Below, piece after piece: positions 7,282-7,911 of a stretch of 7,911 bases of DNA. The notes below the pieces were generated by a model, which saw nothing but the letters and a program-made list of their open reading frames with translations, had not been told where the DNA came from and made no database searches. The stretch is from NCBI GenBank assembly GCA_001803645.1, contig MHDW01000035.1, positions 4,866 through 12,776 of the forward strand. The letters run 5' to 3'. The position numbers and the translations under genes are program-made. The DNA comes from Nitrospirae bacterium GWC2_42_7. Lineage in GTDB: Bacteria; Nitrospirota; Thermodesulfovibrionia; Thermodesulfovibrionales; UBA6898. Position 1 is the stretch's first letter, and every line of letters starts with the position of its first letter.

Positions 7282-7453
7282 AAAAGGCAGAATGTAGAAT
7301 AAACACAATAAATCGACATGATAATCGAGACTGCACGCCTTGATTTTGATGATTATTTCTATCGAGCGCACGCTTGTACTTCTCCTTTTTTTGGTATTGG
7401 AAGCTTTATTTTTTAAGGAGTCGTTATTGTGTTTATTCTGCATTCTGCTTTTT
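7282..7453. mobile_element. 172-bp MITE-like element with 30-bp terminal inverted repeats
   Basis: Positions 7282-7311 and 7424-7453 are inverted copies matching at 28 of 30 positions; the inner 25 bp differ only at 7295. The core is GCAGAAT repeated (ATTCTGC twice at 7435-7448 on the right) followed by AAACACAATAA. The 112-bp interior has no open frame, but contains an imperfect direct repeat (ATCGAG...GCACGC at 7324 and 7361) and a CTCCTT/AAGGAG pair (7382-7387, 7415-7420). TCAT occurs at both flanks (7276-7279, 7454-7457), a weak target-duplication candidate. It occupies the divergent gene-free stretch 7220-7546; apart from the two promoters I see nothing else there. A long-hairpin RNA is the alternative reading. 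Confidence 0.6.
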
Positions 7454-7474
7454 TCATCAATTTATATTTTATTT

Positions 7475-7502
7475 TGGACAGATATGAGTTTGAGTTTATA
7501 GT
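7475..7502 (+). promoter_or_regulatory. Sigma-70-type promoter for the exported protein gene
   Basis: TGGACA (7475-7480, 5/6 match to TTGACA), a 16-bp spacer, then TATAGT (7497-7502, 5/6 match to TATAAT); reading the -35 as TTGGAC gives a 17-bp spacer. Predicted transcription starts near 7509, leaving a leader of about 38 nt that contains the ribosome binding site. It begins about 20 bp beyond the MITE-like element, so the element does not supply the hexamers but could affect upstream contacts. Confidence 0.5.
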
Positions 7503-7546
7503 CACTGTGGCGTAAAATAAAATAACTTGTCGGAAAGAGGGATACA

Positions 7547-7911
7547 ATGTATATATTAACGAGATTATTACTGGCGGCTATCTTTTTATTGTTTAATGTT
7601 GCTTTTACATACGGAGAGAATATGCCGATGAATAGTATAAAAGTCAGTTTTGATGTTGAACATAATTTGCTCAGAGGAGAATCCAGGATATTTCTGCCTT
7701 CTGGCCAGCCCGCCAAAATAAATGTTTCAGGGCTGAAGATACTGTCTGCGAAAATTAATGACAGGACTTTAACCCTTGAACCCGGAATCAAAACCATCAC
7801 ATTCAGCCCCGGTTCCCCTGTTGATTTCCTGAATATCAAATATGAAGCTGAGTTCAAATCCATGCCAGCAACTGACAGCAGTATGAACCCGGGAGTAGTG
7901 CATGGCAATCT
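7547..7911 (+). CDS. Exported protein, N-terminal part; possible M1-family metallopeptidase
   Basis: The open frame runs from ATG at 7547 to the right edge without a stop (121 codons visible), so the gene is 3'-truncated by the window. The start is supported by GGAAAGAGG ending 6 bp upstream. The N-terminus is a signal peptide: Arg6, a hydrophobic core (residues 7-21) and a plausible cleavage site after TYG (residue 23). The mature part begins with short beta-rich segments (IKVSFDVEHNLLRGESRIFLP; NVSGLKILSAKI; KTITFSPGSPVDFLNIKYEAEF), resembling the N-terminal beta-sandwich of M1 aminopeptidase-like proteins. The zinc-binding HExxH region would lie beyond the window, so the catalytic assignment cannot be tested here. 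Location is periplasmic or extracellular by the signal peptide. An unrelated beta-sandwich exported protein is the alternative. Confidence 0.7.
   Translation, partial: MYILTRLLLAAIFLLFNVAFTYGENMPMNSIKVSFDVEHNLLRGESRIFLPSGQPAKINVSGLKILSAKINDRTLTLEPGIKTITFSPGSPVDFLNIKYEAEFKSMPATDSSMNPGVVHGN

Noticed and set aside
7462..7908. Minus-strand 148-codon open frame at the right edge
   Set aside because: Antisense to a plus-strand frame with a ribosome binding site, signal peptide and promoter; no recognisable domain.

Overview
The window is ordinary chromosomal DNA of moderate GC content from a Gram-negative-type bacterium. Gene content (RecD2, a tandem universal stress protein, a type IIC P-type ATPase, an EndoQ-like PHP nuclease) and the abundance of short palindromic and tandem repeats made me think of Nitrospirota or a deltaproteobacterium-like lineage. 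That placement is a guess; there is no rRNA or other phylogenetic marker here.

Layout from left to right. (1) Positions 2-2017, plus strand: the 3' nine-tenths of a recD2 helicase gene that enters from beyond the left edge. (2) Positions 2018-2428: a 411-bp gap largely filled by a 279-bp nested inverted repeat, with a GC-rich hairpin inserted in its right arm. (3) Positions 2429-3271 and 3258-5957, plus strand: a two-gene unit overlapping by 14 bp, a double-domain universal stress protein followed by an 899-residue P-type ATPase whose membrane segments resemble the Na,K-ATPase (type IIC) group. The ATPase gene carries two in-frame simple-repeat insertions in its cytoplasmic nucleotide-binding region, one of 8-nt units in inverted arrangement and one of 7-nt units. 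(4) Positions 5990-7219, minus strand: a PHP-domain protein with a small Cys-rich zinc motif, of the endonuclease Q type, convergent with the ATPase. It has a strong extended -10 promoter so close to the start codon that its mRNA would be nearly leaderless. (5) Positions 7220-7546: a divergent intergenic region holding a 172-bp MITE-like element with 30-bp terminal inverted repeats and a plausible sigma-70-type promoter for the next gene. (6) Positions 7547-7911, plus strand: the start of an exported protein that runs off the right edge, possibly an M1-type metallopeptidase.

Functionally, RecD2 and the EndoQ-like protein both belong to DNA maintenance but sit in separate transcription units. 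The stress protein and ATPase probably work together, with the stress protein as a nucleotide-responsive partner of the cation pump; this is inferred from the overlap only. I did not find a defence island, CRISPR array, RNA gene or clear new multi-gene system. The most unusual signals are the four separate repeat elements, two of them inside one coding sequence, and the residues of the ATPase ion-binding sites.
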